Assembly: GCF_009497655.1 (NCBI RefSeq)
Contig: NZ_CP023317.1
Span: 1,579,501 to 1,643,500 of the forward strand
DNA length: 64,000 nucleotides
Direction of reading: 5' to 3'
Source of the DNA: Priestia megaterium
GTDB taxonomy: Bacteria > Bacillota > Bacilli > Bacillales > Bacillaceae_H
Positions 8,544 to 16,087 of this stretch are shown here, piece by piece (within the stretch, counting starts at the first letter, position 1; every line of letters begins with the position of its first letter). The position numbers and the translations under genes were made by a program. A model generated the notes under the pieces. That model did no database searches. It was not told the DNA's origin and worked only from the letters and a program-made list of their open reading frames with translations.

Positions 8544-9995
8544 ATGAACATTAAGAAAATCGCAAAGCGAACAACAGCATTATCTTTTGCTGCAGCTATG
8601 TTAGTAGGTGCTGGATCTCAAACATGGGCAGCTGAAAGCAATCATAAAGATACAAATAATAATTATAGAGTTTCTCATATTACACGTGATAACATGCTGA
8701 AAATTCCTCAGCAGCAAAAAAGCGAACAGTTTAAAGTTCCAGCTTTTGATAAAGCAACAATCAAAAATATTGCCTCTGCAAAAGGGTATGATAAATCGGG
8801 TAATTTAATTGACTTAGACGTATGGGACAGCTGGCCTCTGCAAAATGCTGACGGAACAGTAGCCAACTACCATGGTTACCAAGTTGTATTTGCGCTAGCA
8901 GGCAATCCTAAAGATGCGGATGATACATCTATTTATGTGTTTTATAAAAAAATAGGTGAAGAGTCGATTGACAGTTGGAAAAATGCAGGAAGAGTGTTCA
9001 AAGACAGTGATAAATTTGTACCGAATGACCCTCATTTGAAAAAACAAACACAAGAATGGTCAGGATCTGCTACTTTAACATCAGACGGAAAAGTACGCTT
9101 ATTCTATACTAATTTTTCAGGTGCAAACTATGGAAAACAAACTTTAACAACAGCTCAAGTAAATGTATCTCAGCCAAGTGCAGATACGTTAAAAATTGAA
9201 GGTGTTGAAGATCATAAATCCATTTTTGATGGTGATGGTAAAAAATATCAAAATATTCAGCAGTTTATCGACGAAGGCGCATATGGTTCAGAAGATAATC
9301 ATACGTTGAGAGATCCTCACTATGTAGAAGATAAAGGGCATAAATACCTTGTGTTTGAAGCAAACACAGGAACTGAAGATGGTTATCAAGGGGAGGATTC
9401 TCTTTACAATCGAGCTTACTACGGTGGAAACAATCCATTTTTCCAATCAGAAAAAGAGAAATTACTGCAGAGTTCTAATAAAAAGAAAGCCTCTTTAGCA
9501 AACGGCGCATTAGGCATTGTAGAACTAAATAACGACTATACCTTAAAAAAAGTAATGGATCCACTGATTACCTCAAACACGGTAACAGATGAAATTGAAC
9601 GCGCAAATGTATTCAAGAAAGATGGAAAATGGTACTTATTCACAGATTCTCGCGGGTCTAAAATGACCATTGATGGTATCGGCCAAGATGACGTATATAT
9701 GCTAGGATACGTATCAAATACGCTGACAGGAAAATACAAACCGCTAAATGATACAGGACTTGTTTTACATATGAACCTCGATCCTAATGACAAAACGTTC
9801 ACGTATTCACATTTTGCAGTTCCACAAGTTAAAGGAGACAATGTCGTGATTACAAGTTACATGACAAACAGAGGCTTCTATTCAGAGGAACACTCTACGT
9901 TTGCTCCTAGCTTCTTGTTAAGTATTAAAGGATCAAAAACAGCTGTTGTGAAAAATAGTATTTTACAACAAGGACAATTAACTGCAGATAAATAA
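8544..9995 (+). CDS. sacB: Levansucrase, secreted
   Basis: Secreted GH68 fructosyltransferase that splits sucrose and polymerises the fructose as levan or fructo-oligosaccharides. 483 residues. The signal peptide covers about residues 1-29 (basic start, hydrophobic core, cleavage near TWAAES). Catalytic residues read from motifs: Asp95 in VWDSW (nucleophile), Asp257 in RDP (transition-state stabiliser) and Glu352 in DEIERA (acid/base). These are the numbers published for B. megaterium levansucrase, which fixes both function and organism. AAGGGAG precedes the ATG. The leader has no terminator/antiterminator hairpin of the B. subtilis SacY type; control by the AACCGGTT operator is inferred. Confidence 0.98.
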   Translation: MNIKKIAKRTTALSFAAAMLVGAGSQTWAAESNHKDTNNNYRVSHITRDNMLKIPQQQKSEQFKVPAFDKATIKNIASAKGYDKSGNLIDLDVWDSWPLQNADGTVANYHGYQVVFALAGNPKDADDTSIYVFYKKIGEESIDSWKNAGRVFKDSDKFVPNDPHLKKQTQEWSGSATLTSDGKVRLFYTNFSGANYGKQTLTTAQVNVSQPSADTLKIEGVEDHKSIFDGDGKKYQNIQQFIDEGAYGSEDNHTLRDPHYVEDKGHKYLVFEANTGTEDGYQGEDSLYNRAYYGGNNPFFQSEKEKLLQSSNKKKASLANGALGIVELNNDYTLKKVMDPLITSNTVTDEIERANVFKKDGKWYLFTDSRGSKMTIDGIGQDDVYMLGYVSNTLTGKYKPLNDTGLVLHMNLDPNDKTFTYSHFAVPQVKGDNVVITSYMTNRGFYSEEHSTFAPSFLLSIKGSKTAVVKNSILQQGQLTADK

Positions 9996-10001
9996 TTTTT
10001 A

Positions 10002-10047
10002 AAAACGAAAGAGAATGGCGACAACTGCTGCTGTTTTCTTTCGTTTT
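10002..10047 (+). terminator. Terminator after sacB
   Basis: Inverted repeat AAAACGAAAGA / TCTTTCGTTTT with a 24-nt loop containing CTGCTGCTG, six bases after the stop codon. Confidence 0.7.
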
Positions 10048-10165
10048 ATTATGTAAGCAAAAATATGCTGTAACTGCAGTGCTAAGTAAAATGAAAAAGT
10101 AGTATATACAGATTCACAGTTATTCAAAGAAAATGAAACATTCAGACAGACTATAACTTTAAGAA

Positions 10166-10203
10166 TGAAACCGGTTGACATGCAAGGTTGACTAACTTAA
10201 TAT
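10166..10203 (+). promoter_or_regulatory. levR promoter with AACCGGTT operator
   Basis: TGAAACCGGTTGACAT at 10166-10181 is identical to the two sucrose-operon copies and supplies TTGACA (10175-10180) as -35. TAATAT (10198-10203) follows after a 17-bp spacer. The operator overlaps the -35 exactly as at the sucrose operon. This indicates common repression. Confidence 0.75.
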
Positions 10204-10220
10204 ATTTACATATAATGGCT

Positions 10221-10233
10221 TGAAACGCTTTCA
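10221..10233 (+). promoter_or_regulatory. cre-like site in the levR leader
   Basis: TGAAACGCTTTCA, a 13-bp near-palindrome with a perfect right half (CGCTTTCA) of the CcpA site. It lies about 10-25 bp past the predicted transcription start. Confidence 0.5.
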
Positions 10234-10351
10234 TAGATTAGTATGACATGATGGTACTTATAGGTGAAATAACTTGTAGTAGTAGGGAATGTCTCATTTC
10301 TTTGAAAGAGAAACTTCCGATCGTGAACTGAAAATAAAGAAGGTGCTTCTA

Positions 10352-13138
10352 ATGAAACGAATTGATAAGGTATACAATCAGCTGTTGAGTAATTTTCAGG
10401 AGTTTACAGAAGTGGAACTTTTACATAAACAAGGAAGCTCAGCGATTGAAATTGCTGAACAATTAGATTTAGAGAGATCTAATGTAAGTCTTGAACTGAA
10501 CAAACTTGTCCGCATGCAAAAAGTAATTAAAATTAAAATGTTCCCCGTTCGCTACGCTCCGCTAGAGATTGTCGAAACCATTTTTCGTCAAAAGTGGGAT
10601 ACGAATAAGATGGAAGTGGAAAAACTAGAGCAGCTATCTAATGGGGGAAAAGAAGAAGCACTTTCTGCTAATCCTTTTGAATTAATGATTGGAGCCACAG
10701 GCAGTTTGAAAAAATCGATTTCTCAAGCAAAAGCTGCTGTTCTTTACCCGCCCAATGGGTTACATATGCTGCTATTAGGTCCCACGGGATCAGGCAAATC
10801 TCTTTTTGCAAAACGAATCTATCAATTTGCTATATATTCAGAGAGGTTAAAAACAGGGGCCCCGTTCATTACCTTTAACTGCGCTGATTATTACCATAAT
10901 CCTCAATTACTTCTTTCTCAGTTATTTGGTCATAAGCAAGGGAGTTTCACTGGAGCAACTGAAAGTAAAGTAGGTTTAGTAGAACAAGCAAATGAAGGCA
11001 TTCTCTTTATGGATGAAATACACCGGCTTCCTCCTGAAGGTCAAGAAATGCTTTTTTACCTCATTGATCAAGGTACGTACAATCGTCTAGGGGAAACAGA
11101 TCATAAGCGAATGTCTAAAGTATTAATTATTTGTGCTACAACTGAAAATCCCGGTTCAGCCTTACTGCAAACTTTCTTAAGAAGAATTCCGATGACTATC
11201 CATATTCCGTCATTAGAAGAGCGATCTCTCAAAGAAAAGATTCGTCTCACAACGTTTCTTTTAGAACAAGAAGCTAAACGAATTAATAAAAAGCTAAGTG
11301 TCCACATTGATGTATTAAATGCTTTAATCCACACTGAAAAATTCGGGAATGTAGGGCAGTTAAAGTCCAATGTACAGCTCGTGTGCGCACACGGATTTTT
11401 AAATAACCTTGATAGTAAACATATGGTGGAACTTACAGTGAGAGATTTGCCTGATGATATTAAACGAGATTGGATTTCAAATAGTAAAAATATGGAGCGC
11501 AGCAGAAAAATTTCTGAATATGTAAATCTCAAAACGATCATTTCTCCGGCTATGGAGAGCCAAGAAATAAAAATAGAGGAAGACGTATCATTTAATTTAT
11601 ATCAGTTAATAGAAGAAAAAGTAGATGTTTTAACAAAAGAAGGTTTATCTCAAGAAGACATCAATCAATATATTCTTACTGACATTCATTTGAATGTTCG
11701 GAGCTTTTTTAATCAAAAAAATGGCCAGAGTTCTAATTTAATGAAATTCGTAGAAGACGACGTAATTCAGCTTACAAAAGAATTAAAACATTTAGCAGAA
11801 AAAGAATTGAACTGTAAATTTGATCGCAGATTTATTCATTTTTTGAGTATGCATATGGAATCCTTTTTAAAGCGAAAAAAACAAGTAGACGTATTAAATA
11901 CAAAGGAGATAGATGAAATTCGCGAAACGTATCCAAAAGAATATGCGGTAGCCCTGCTTTTTAAAAATCGAATTGAAAAGTGGTTTAACATTGTCGTGCC
12001 AGAAATAGAAGTTATTTATCTCACAATGGTTATTCAATCCATTCGAACGTTAGAAGAAAATAAGCGAGTGGGGATTGTGGTTGCTGCACATGGAAACAGC
12101 ACGGCAACTTCTATGGTAGAAGTGGCTACGGAGCTTTTAGGAAGTACTCCTATTATAGCTATTGATGTGCCTTTGACGGTATCTCCAGTCGAAATTGTAG
12201 ATAGATTAATCCAGGGAATTAAGAAAGTAGATGAAGGAGAAGGCGTATTAATGCTTGTAGACATGGGCTCGCTTGCCATGTTAGAAAGCAAGTTAGAACA
12301 AAAAACAGGGACTAAGATTAAAACAATCAGCAACGTGACGACGTCTATGGTGTTAGACACCGTTAGAAAAGTAAATTATTTAGACTTAAATTTATATGCC
12401 ATATTTGATTCGGTGCAAAAAGACTTTATGGAATTTATAGATAAGCAGCAGCATGTGTTTGGGAAAAAGAAAGCCCTTGTTTCTATTTGTACAACAGGAA
12501 GCGGTACAGCAAAACAATTAGAAAAAATCTTAACGATTATTTCACGGAAAGTATCTCAAGAGCCTATTAAAATTCTAACCGTTTCTTCTATTAAATTAGC
12601 AGCAAACATTCGGGAAATTCAAAAAGAATATGAAATTGTCGCAACAGCAGGTACCAAAAACCCTAAGATTGATGCGCCTCATGTATCACTAGAAGTCCTT
12701 ATTGAAGGGCAGGGAGAGCGAATACTTCAACAGGCAATTACAAAAGAAACGATACGCTATGATGAGGAGAAGACTGAAGGGAATATTGTAGTGCGTGAAC
12801 TTTGCGAAGAAAACTTACGAAAGTACCTTCTATTTATTAATCCGTATCTCATAAGTGAAATTCTGTTAGAGTGGTTAAATCACGTACAAGATGAGTTAGA
12901 AATGAAATTAAGCAACACCGTTATGATTCGAATTGTGATGCATACAGCCTTTGCTTTAGAAAGAATGATAAAAAACGAACCTCTTGCTTTTCCGGAGGAT
13001 GAAGAAATCACTCCTCAGTTAGAAAATATTTATCAAAAAACGGAAAAAACATTACAAGCCGTCGAAAAAAAGCTTAAACTTACCTTAACAAGAGATGAAA
13101 AATTATTTATTGCCACCATTTTTGCGGATGAAATGTAA
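10352..13138 (+). CDS. levR: LevR, sigma54-dependent PTS-regulated activator of the levanase operon
   Basis: 928-residue activator. Order: N-terminal winged helix-turn-helix (about 1-80); AAA+ domain with Walker A GPTGSGKS (143-150), sigma54 loop GSFTGA (197-202) and Walker B FMDEIH; PRD1; EIIA-Man-like domain with His580 in AAHGNS; EIIB-Gat-like domain with Cys713; PRD2 with His864. His580 and His864 correspond, with a constant offset of five, to B. subtilis LevR His585 (activating, HPr-dependent) and His869 (inhibitory, EIIB-Lev-dependent). An ATG at 10289 would add 21 residues, but AAGAAGGTG six bases before 10352 favours this start. It activates the -24/-12 promoter at 13337. Unlike B. 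subtilis, its own promoter appears controlled by the sucrose repressor. Confidence 0.95.
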   Translation: MKRIDKVYNQLLSNFQEFTEVELLHKQGSSAIEIAEQLDLERSNVSLELNKLVRMQKVIKIKMFPVRYAPLEIVETIFRQKWDTNKMEVEKLEQLSNGGKEEALSANPFELMIGATGSLKKSISQAKAAVLYPPNGLHMLLLGPTGSGKSLFAKRIYQFAIYSERLKTGAPFITFNCADYYHNPQLLLSQLFGHKQGSFTGATESKVGLVEQANEGILFMDEIHRLPPEGQEMLFYLIDQGTYNRLGETDHKRMSKVLIICATTENPGSALLQTFLRRIPMTIHIPSLEERSLKEKIRLTTFLLEQEAKRINKKLSVHIDVLNALIHTEKFGNVGQLKSNVQLVCAHGFLNNLDSKHMVELTVRDLPDDIKRDWISNSKNMERSRKISEYVNLKTIISPAMESQEIKIEEDVSFNLYQLIEEKVDVLTKEGLSQEDINQYILTDIHLNVRSFFNQKNGQSSNLMKFVEDDVIQLTKELKHLAEKELNCKFDRRFIHFLSMHMESFLKRKKQVDVLNTKEIDEIRETYPKEYAVALLFKNRIEKWFNIVVPEIEVIYLTMVIQSIRTLEENKRVGIVVAAHGNSTATSMVEVATELLGSTPIIAIDVPLTVSPVEIVDRLIQGIKKVDEGEGVLMLVDMGSLAMLESKLEQKTGTKIKTISNVTTSMVLDTVRKVNYLDLNLYAIFDSVQKDFMEFIDKQQHVFGKKKALVSICTTGSGTAKQLEKILTIISRKVSQEPIKILTVSSIKLAANIREIQKEYEIVATAGTKNPKIDAPHVSLEVLIEGQGERILQQAITKETIRYDEEKTEGNIVVRELCEENLRKYLLFINPYLISEILLEWLNHVQDELEMKLSNTVMIRIVMHTAFALERMIKNEPLAFPEDEEITPQLENIYQKTEKTLQAVEKKLKLTLTRDEKLFIATIFADEM

Positions 13139-13156
13139 AAATCATATGATAATCCC

Positions 13157-13198
13157 AAGAAACTAGTTTAATTTATATGCCGCTAGTTTCTTTTTTTA
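13157..13198 (+). terminator. Terminator after levR
   Basis: Stem AAGAAACTAG (13157-13166) / CTAGTTTCTT (13183-13192) followed by a T-run. Confidence 0.8.
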
Positions 13199-13220
13199 TC
13201 CCATTTTTTAAATAACAGAA

Positions 13221-13284
13221 AAACCTGTATTAAAACGCATGACGTTTTGATACAGGTTTATTTATTTTAAGAAACCTGTATCAA
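13221..13284 (+). promoter_or_regulatory. Candidate LevR upstream activating sequence
   Basis: AAACCTGTAT followed by A-rich sequence occurs three times. Copies at 13221 (plus) and ending at 13259 (minus) form a long inverted repeat, and a third direct copy AAACCTGTATCAA lies at 13272-13284. Centres are near -122 and -85 relative to the start expected from the -24/-12 promoter. That matches the -125 to -75 position known for LevR sites in B. subtilis. The inverted pair could also act as a second levR terminator. Confidence 0.55.
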
Positions 13285-13313
13285 CAACAAAGAAAAAGGT
13301 ATTGAAAAATAAA

Positions 13314-13327
13314 TGAAAGCGCTTAAT
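13314..13327 (+). promoter_or_regulatory. cre site of the levanase operon
   Basis: TGAAAGCGCTTAAT matches 12 of 14 cre positions and lies at about -48 to -35 of the sigma54 promoter. In B. subtilis the levanase-operon cre sits at the same place. Confidence 0.65.
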
Positions 13328-13336
13328 ACTCTTTGT

Positions 13337-13352
13337 TGGCACGATACTTGCA
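13337..13352 (+). promoter_or_regulatory. Sigma54 (-24/-12) promoter of levDEFG-sacC
   Basis: TTGGCACGATACTTGCA at 13336-13352 is a perfect match to the TGGCAC-N5-TTGC sigma54 (SigL) consensus, 40 bp before levD. Confidence 0.92.
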
Positions 13353-13392
13353 ATAAATAAGTGTAGAACGTAAAAGAGAGGAGCAAGTGTAC

Positions 13393-13833
13393 ATGATTTC
13401 AGTCATTATTAGTGGGCATGGTGATTTCGCACCAGCATTAGAAGGGTCTTCCAAAATGATATTTGGTGAAGAGAATCACGTAGTAGCCGTACCTTTTCTA
13501 AAAGGAGAGGGTATCCAAACGCTTGAAGCAAAATATAAGCAAGCATTAGAGGAAATGCCCTTAGAAAATGAAGTGCTTTTTCTAGTCGATATTTTTGGAG
13601 GTACACCTTACAATGCGGCTACTCCCTATATCCTTAAAAACAAAACAGCGGATATGGTATCCGGAGTTAACTTGCCTATGTTATTAGAAGTGTTAGCCAT
13701 GAGGGAACACGTTACATTAAAAGAGATGCTAGGGAGATTAAAGCAAGTGAATGAAGAAAGTTTTCAAGTGTGCAGTGAACATTTGGAGAAAGTCCAGCAA
13801 GCAAACCAAATCGGAGAGGATGGATTATTATGA
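13393..13833 (+). CDS. levD: Fructose PTS EIIA, mannose class
   Basis: 146-residue cytosolic phosphocarrier that takes phosphate from HPr and passes it to LevE. The active-site His9 lies in ISVIISGHGDFA, and the fold is confirmed by VDIFGGTPYNAA. A GTG at 13387 precedes the ATG, but GAGGAG is nine bases before the ATG. First gene of the sigma54-driven operon; its stop overlaps levE by four bases, indicating translational coupling. Its phosphorylation state also feeds back on LevR in the B. subtilis system. Confidence 0.93.
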   Translation: MISVIISGHGDFAPALEGSSKMIFGEENHVVAVPFLKGEGIQTLEAKYKQALEEMPLENEVLFLVDIFGGTPYNAATPYILKNKTADMVSGVNLPMLLEVLAMREHVTLKEMLGRLKQVNEESFQVCSEHLEKVQQANQIGEDGLL

Positions 13834-14324
13834 AAATCGTTTTAGCAAGAATTGATGACCGCTTTATTCACGGGCAGGTATTAACAAGATGGATCAAAAC
13901 AAATGCAGCAGATCGAATTATCATTGTTTCAGATGAGGTGGCAGCGGATGAAATGCGAAAAACGCTTATTCTTTCTGTGGCTCCTTCGAATGTAAAAGCA
14001 AGTGCTGTCTCAATTTCTAAAATGACAAAAGCATTTCACAGCCCTCGTTATCAGGATACAACAGCCATGCTGCTGTTTGAAAGTCCTGCAGATATTGTAG
14101 CTCTTGTTCAAGCTGGAGTGCCTATCGAGACAGTAAACGTAGGCGGCATGCGTTTTGCTAATGACCGAAAACAAATCACAAAATCTGTAAGCGTTACCGA
14201 AAAAGATATCGATGCTTTTGAGAAACTGCAGGAACTAGGCGTAAAGCTTGAGCTGCGCCAATTACCCTCAGATTCTAGCGAAAATTTTATTCAACTACTG
14301 AGAAATGAAACAAAAATCAAATAA
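13830..14324 (+). CDS. levE: Fructose PTS EIIB, mannose class
   Basis: 164-residue EIIB of the mannose/sorbose class. His14 in RIDDRFIHGQV is the phosphorylated residue, and the NVGGMRFANDRKQI block is characteristic. It passes phosphate to incoming fructose through LevFG and, by analogy, to LevR PRD2 as negative feedback when fructose is absent. ATGA overlap with levD. Confidence 0.93.
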   Translation: MKIVLARIDDRFIHGQVLTRWIKTNAADRIIIVSDEVAADEMRKTLILSVAPSNVKASAVSISKMTKAFHSPRYQDTTAMLLFESPADIVALVQAGVPIETVNVGGMRFANDRKQITKSVSVTEKDIDAFEKLQELGVKLELRQLPSDSSENFIQLLRNETKIK

Positions 14325-14336
14325 GGAGATGAGTTT

Positions 14337-15146
14337 ATGTCTTCCATACAAATTATTTTATTATTAGTCATTGCAGCGGTAACTGGCATCGCAAGCGTAT
14401 TGGACGAAGGGCAATCCCATCGTCCTCTCATTGCCTGCACGTTAGTAGGCTTGGTGCTTGGAGATTTAAAAACGGGCATTATTTTAGGCGGAACGCTGGA
14501 ATTAATGGCTCTTGGATGGATGAATGTTGGATTGGCGATGGCACCTGATACGGCTATTGCTTCTGTTATTTCAACTATTTTGGTTATCACAGCTGGTCAG
14601 GGGATTGGTGAAGGCATTGCGGTAGCTATAGCTTTAGCAGCTGCAGGGCAAGTACTCACCATTTTTGTTCGTACCATCACAGTATTTTTAATTCATCGAG
14701 CTGATAAGTACGCGGAAGAAGGGAACTTTAAAGGAATTGAAATTATGCATATTACTGCTATGGGTTTTCAGGCTCTCCGCGTTATGATTCCAACGTTAAT
14801 TGTTACATTAATCAGCGTAAGCGCCGTGCAAACTTTCCTCGGAAATATTCCGGAAGTTATTACAAAAGGTCTGCAAATTGGGGGAGGCATTATCGTGGTC
14901 GTAGGGTATGCCATGGTTATCAATATGATGAACATTCCTCATTTAAAACCTTTTTTCTATATCGGGTTCTTATTAGCGGCATTTACAGGGTTTAACCTGG
15001 TAGGATTTGGGGCGTTAGGTCTTTGTTTAGCCCTTCTTTATCAGCAAGTAATGCAGCAGCGAAATCAAATGCAGCCGGCAGGCGTTCCAGCAGCTACAGG
15101 GAGCGAACAAGTATATGATGATGACGATGATGATTTAGATGCCTAA
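14337..15146 (+). CDS. levF: Fructose PTS EIIC membrane subunit, mannose class
   Basis: 269-residue membrane permease subunit with about seven hydrophobic helices. The PTS-EIIC motif includes ACTLVGLVLGDLKTGIILGG and LELMALGWMNVG. AAGGAG eight bases before the ATG. The extreme C-terminus carries a run of Asp (DDDDDDLDA) that would lie in the cytoplasm; its role is unknown. Confidence 0.93.
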   Translation: MSSIQIILLLVIAAVTGIASVLDEGQSHRPLIACTLVGLVLGDLKTGIILGGTLELMALGWMNVGLAMAPDTAIASVISTILVITAGQGIGEGIAVAIALAAAGQVLTIFVRTITVFLIHRADKYAEEGNFKGIEIMHITAMGFQALRVMIPTLIVTLISVSAVQTFLGNIPEVITKGLQIGGGIIVVVGYAMVINMMNIPHLKPFFYIGFLLAAFTGFNLVGFGALGLCLALLYQQVMQQRNQMQPAGVPAATGSEQVYDDDDDDLDA

Positions 15147-15172
15147 ACGGCGAACTTAAGGGAGGGATAGAG

Positions 15173-16000
15173 ATGGAAAATGAAAAAAGATTAACGAAAA
15201 AAGACATCTTTAGCATGTTTATTCGCTCGAATTTTTTACTCGGTTCATTTAACTTTGAGCGTGTTCAGGCAATGGGCTACTGTTATGTTATGATTCCAGC
15301 AATTAAACGTTTATACGGACCAGGGGCACAGCGAAATGCAGCATTAAAGCGACATTTAGAATGGTTCAATACACATCCATGGATTTCCGCACCTATATTC
15401 GGCGTCACGGCAGCAATGGAAGAAGAAATGGCAAATAAAAAAGATTTTGATGAAAAAGCCATCAGCGGAATGAAAATTGGATTAATGGGACCGCTTGCTG
15501 GCGTAGGAGACCCTATTTTCTGGGGAACGCTGCGACCAGTTCTTGCGGCACTAGGCGCATCTCTTGCGTTAGGCGGGAATATTGCCGGGCCACTGCTGTT
15601 TTTCATCTTAATTAATGCCATTCGATTAAGTACAAAATATTATGGATTAAAATATGGTTATTTAAAAGGAACAGAAATTTTAAAAGATTTAGTAGGCAAT
15701 CGAATTCAAAAACTGACGGAAGGTGCATCCATTTTAGGACTCTTCGTAATGGGAGCATTGGTTTCGAAATGGACCACTATTAATATACCAGTGGTTGTTT
15801 CTAGGATCAAAGATGATTCTGGTAAAGTTGTCGTGAAAACCGTGCAAGACGTACTCGACAGTATTTTACCGGGACTGCTTCCTTTAGCGCTAACTTTATT
15901 AGTAGCATGGATGCTTCGAAAAGGTACAAATCCGCTGCTTATTATTTTCGGTATTTTCTTAATCGGTATAGGAGGTTATTGGATCGGCTTTTTAGGCTGA
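15173..16000 (+). CDS. levG: Fructose PTS EIID membrane subunit, mannose class
   Basis: 275-residue EIID. Family blocks are NFERVQAMGYCYVMIPAIKR, FNTHPWISAPIFG and MGPLAGVGDPIFWGTLRP, followed by C-terminal membrane helices. It forms the transport complex with LevF. AAGGGAGGG-type ribosome binding site. Levanase follows after an 87-bp gap with no terminator, so it is in the same transcript. Confidence 0.93.
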   Translation: MENEKRLTKKDIFSMFIRSNFLLGSFNFERVQAMGYCYVMIPAIKRLYGPGAQRNAALKRHLEWFNTHPWISAPIFGVTAAMEEEMANKKDFDEKAISGMKIGLMGPLAGVGDPIFWGTLRPVLAALGASLALGGNIAGPLLFFILINAIRLSTKYYGLKYGYLKGTEILKDLVGNRIQKLTEGASILGLFVMGALVSKWTTINIPVVVSRIKDDSGKVVVKTVQDVLDSILPGLLPLALTLLVAWMLRKGTNPLLIIFGIFLIGIGGYWIGFLG

Positions 16001-16087
16001 TAAATAAGAGGAGTCATCTATTCTTCTAGCATCCGCTGGTGAACATGTTTTGCATAGCCAGTAATGCCAATAAAGGAGGAAAGAAAG

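Noticed and set aside
11101-11541. 146-codon minus-strand ORF inside levR
   Set aside because: Antisense shadow of a well-supported coding region; no ribosome binding site and no recognisable domain.
13221-13259. Simple levR terminator
   Set aside because: A good terminator already lies at 13157-13198, and a third copy of the arm at 13272 plus the distance to the sigma54 promoter fit activator sites better.
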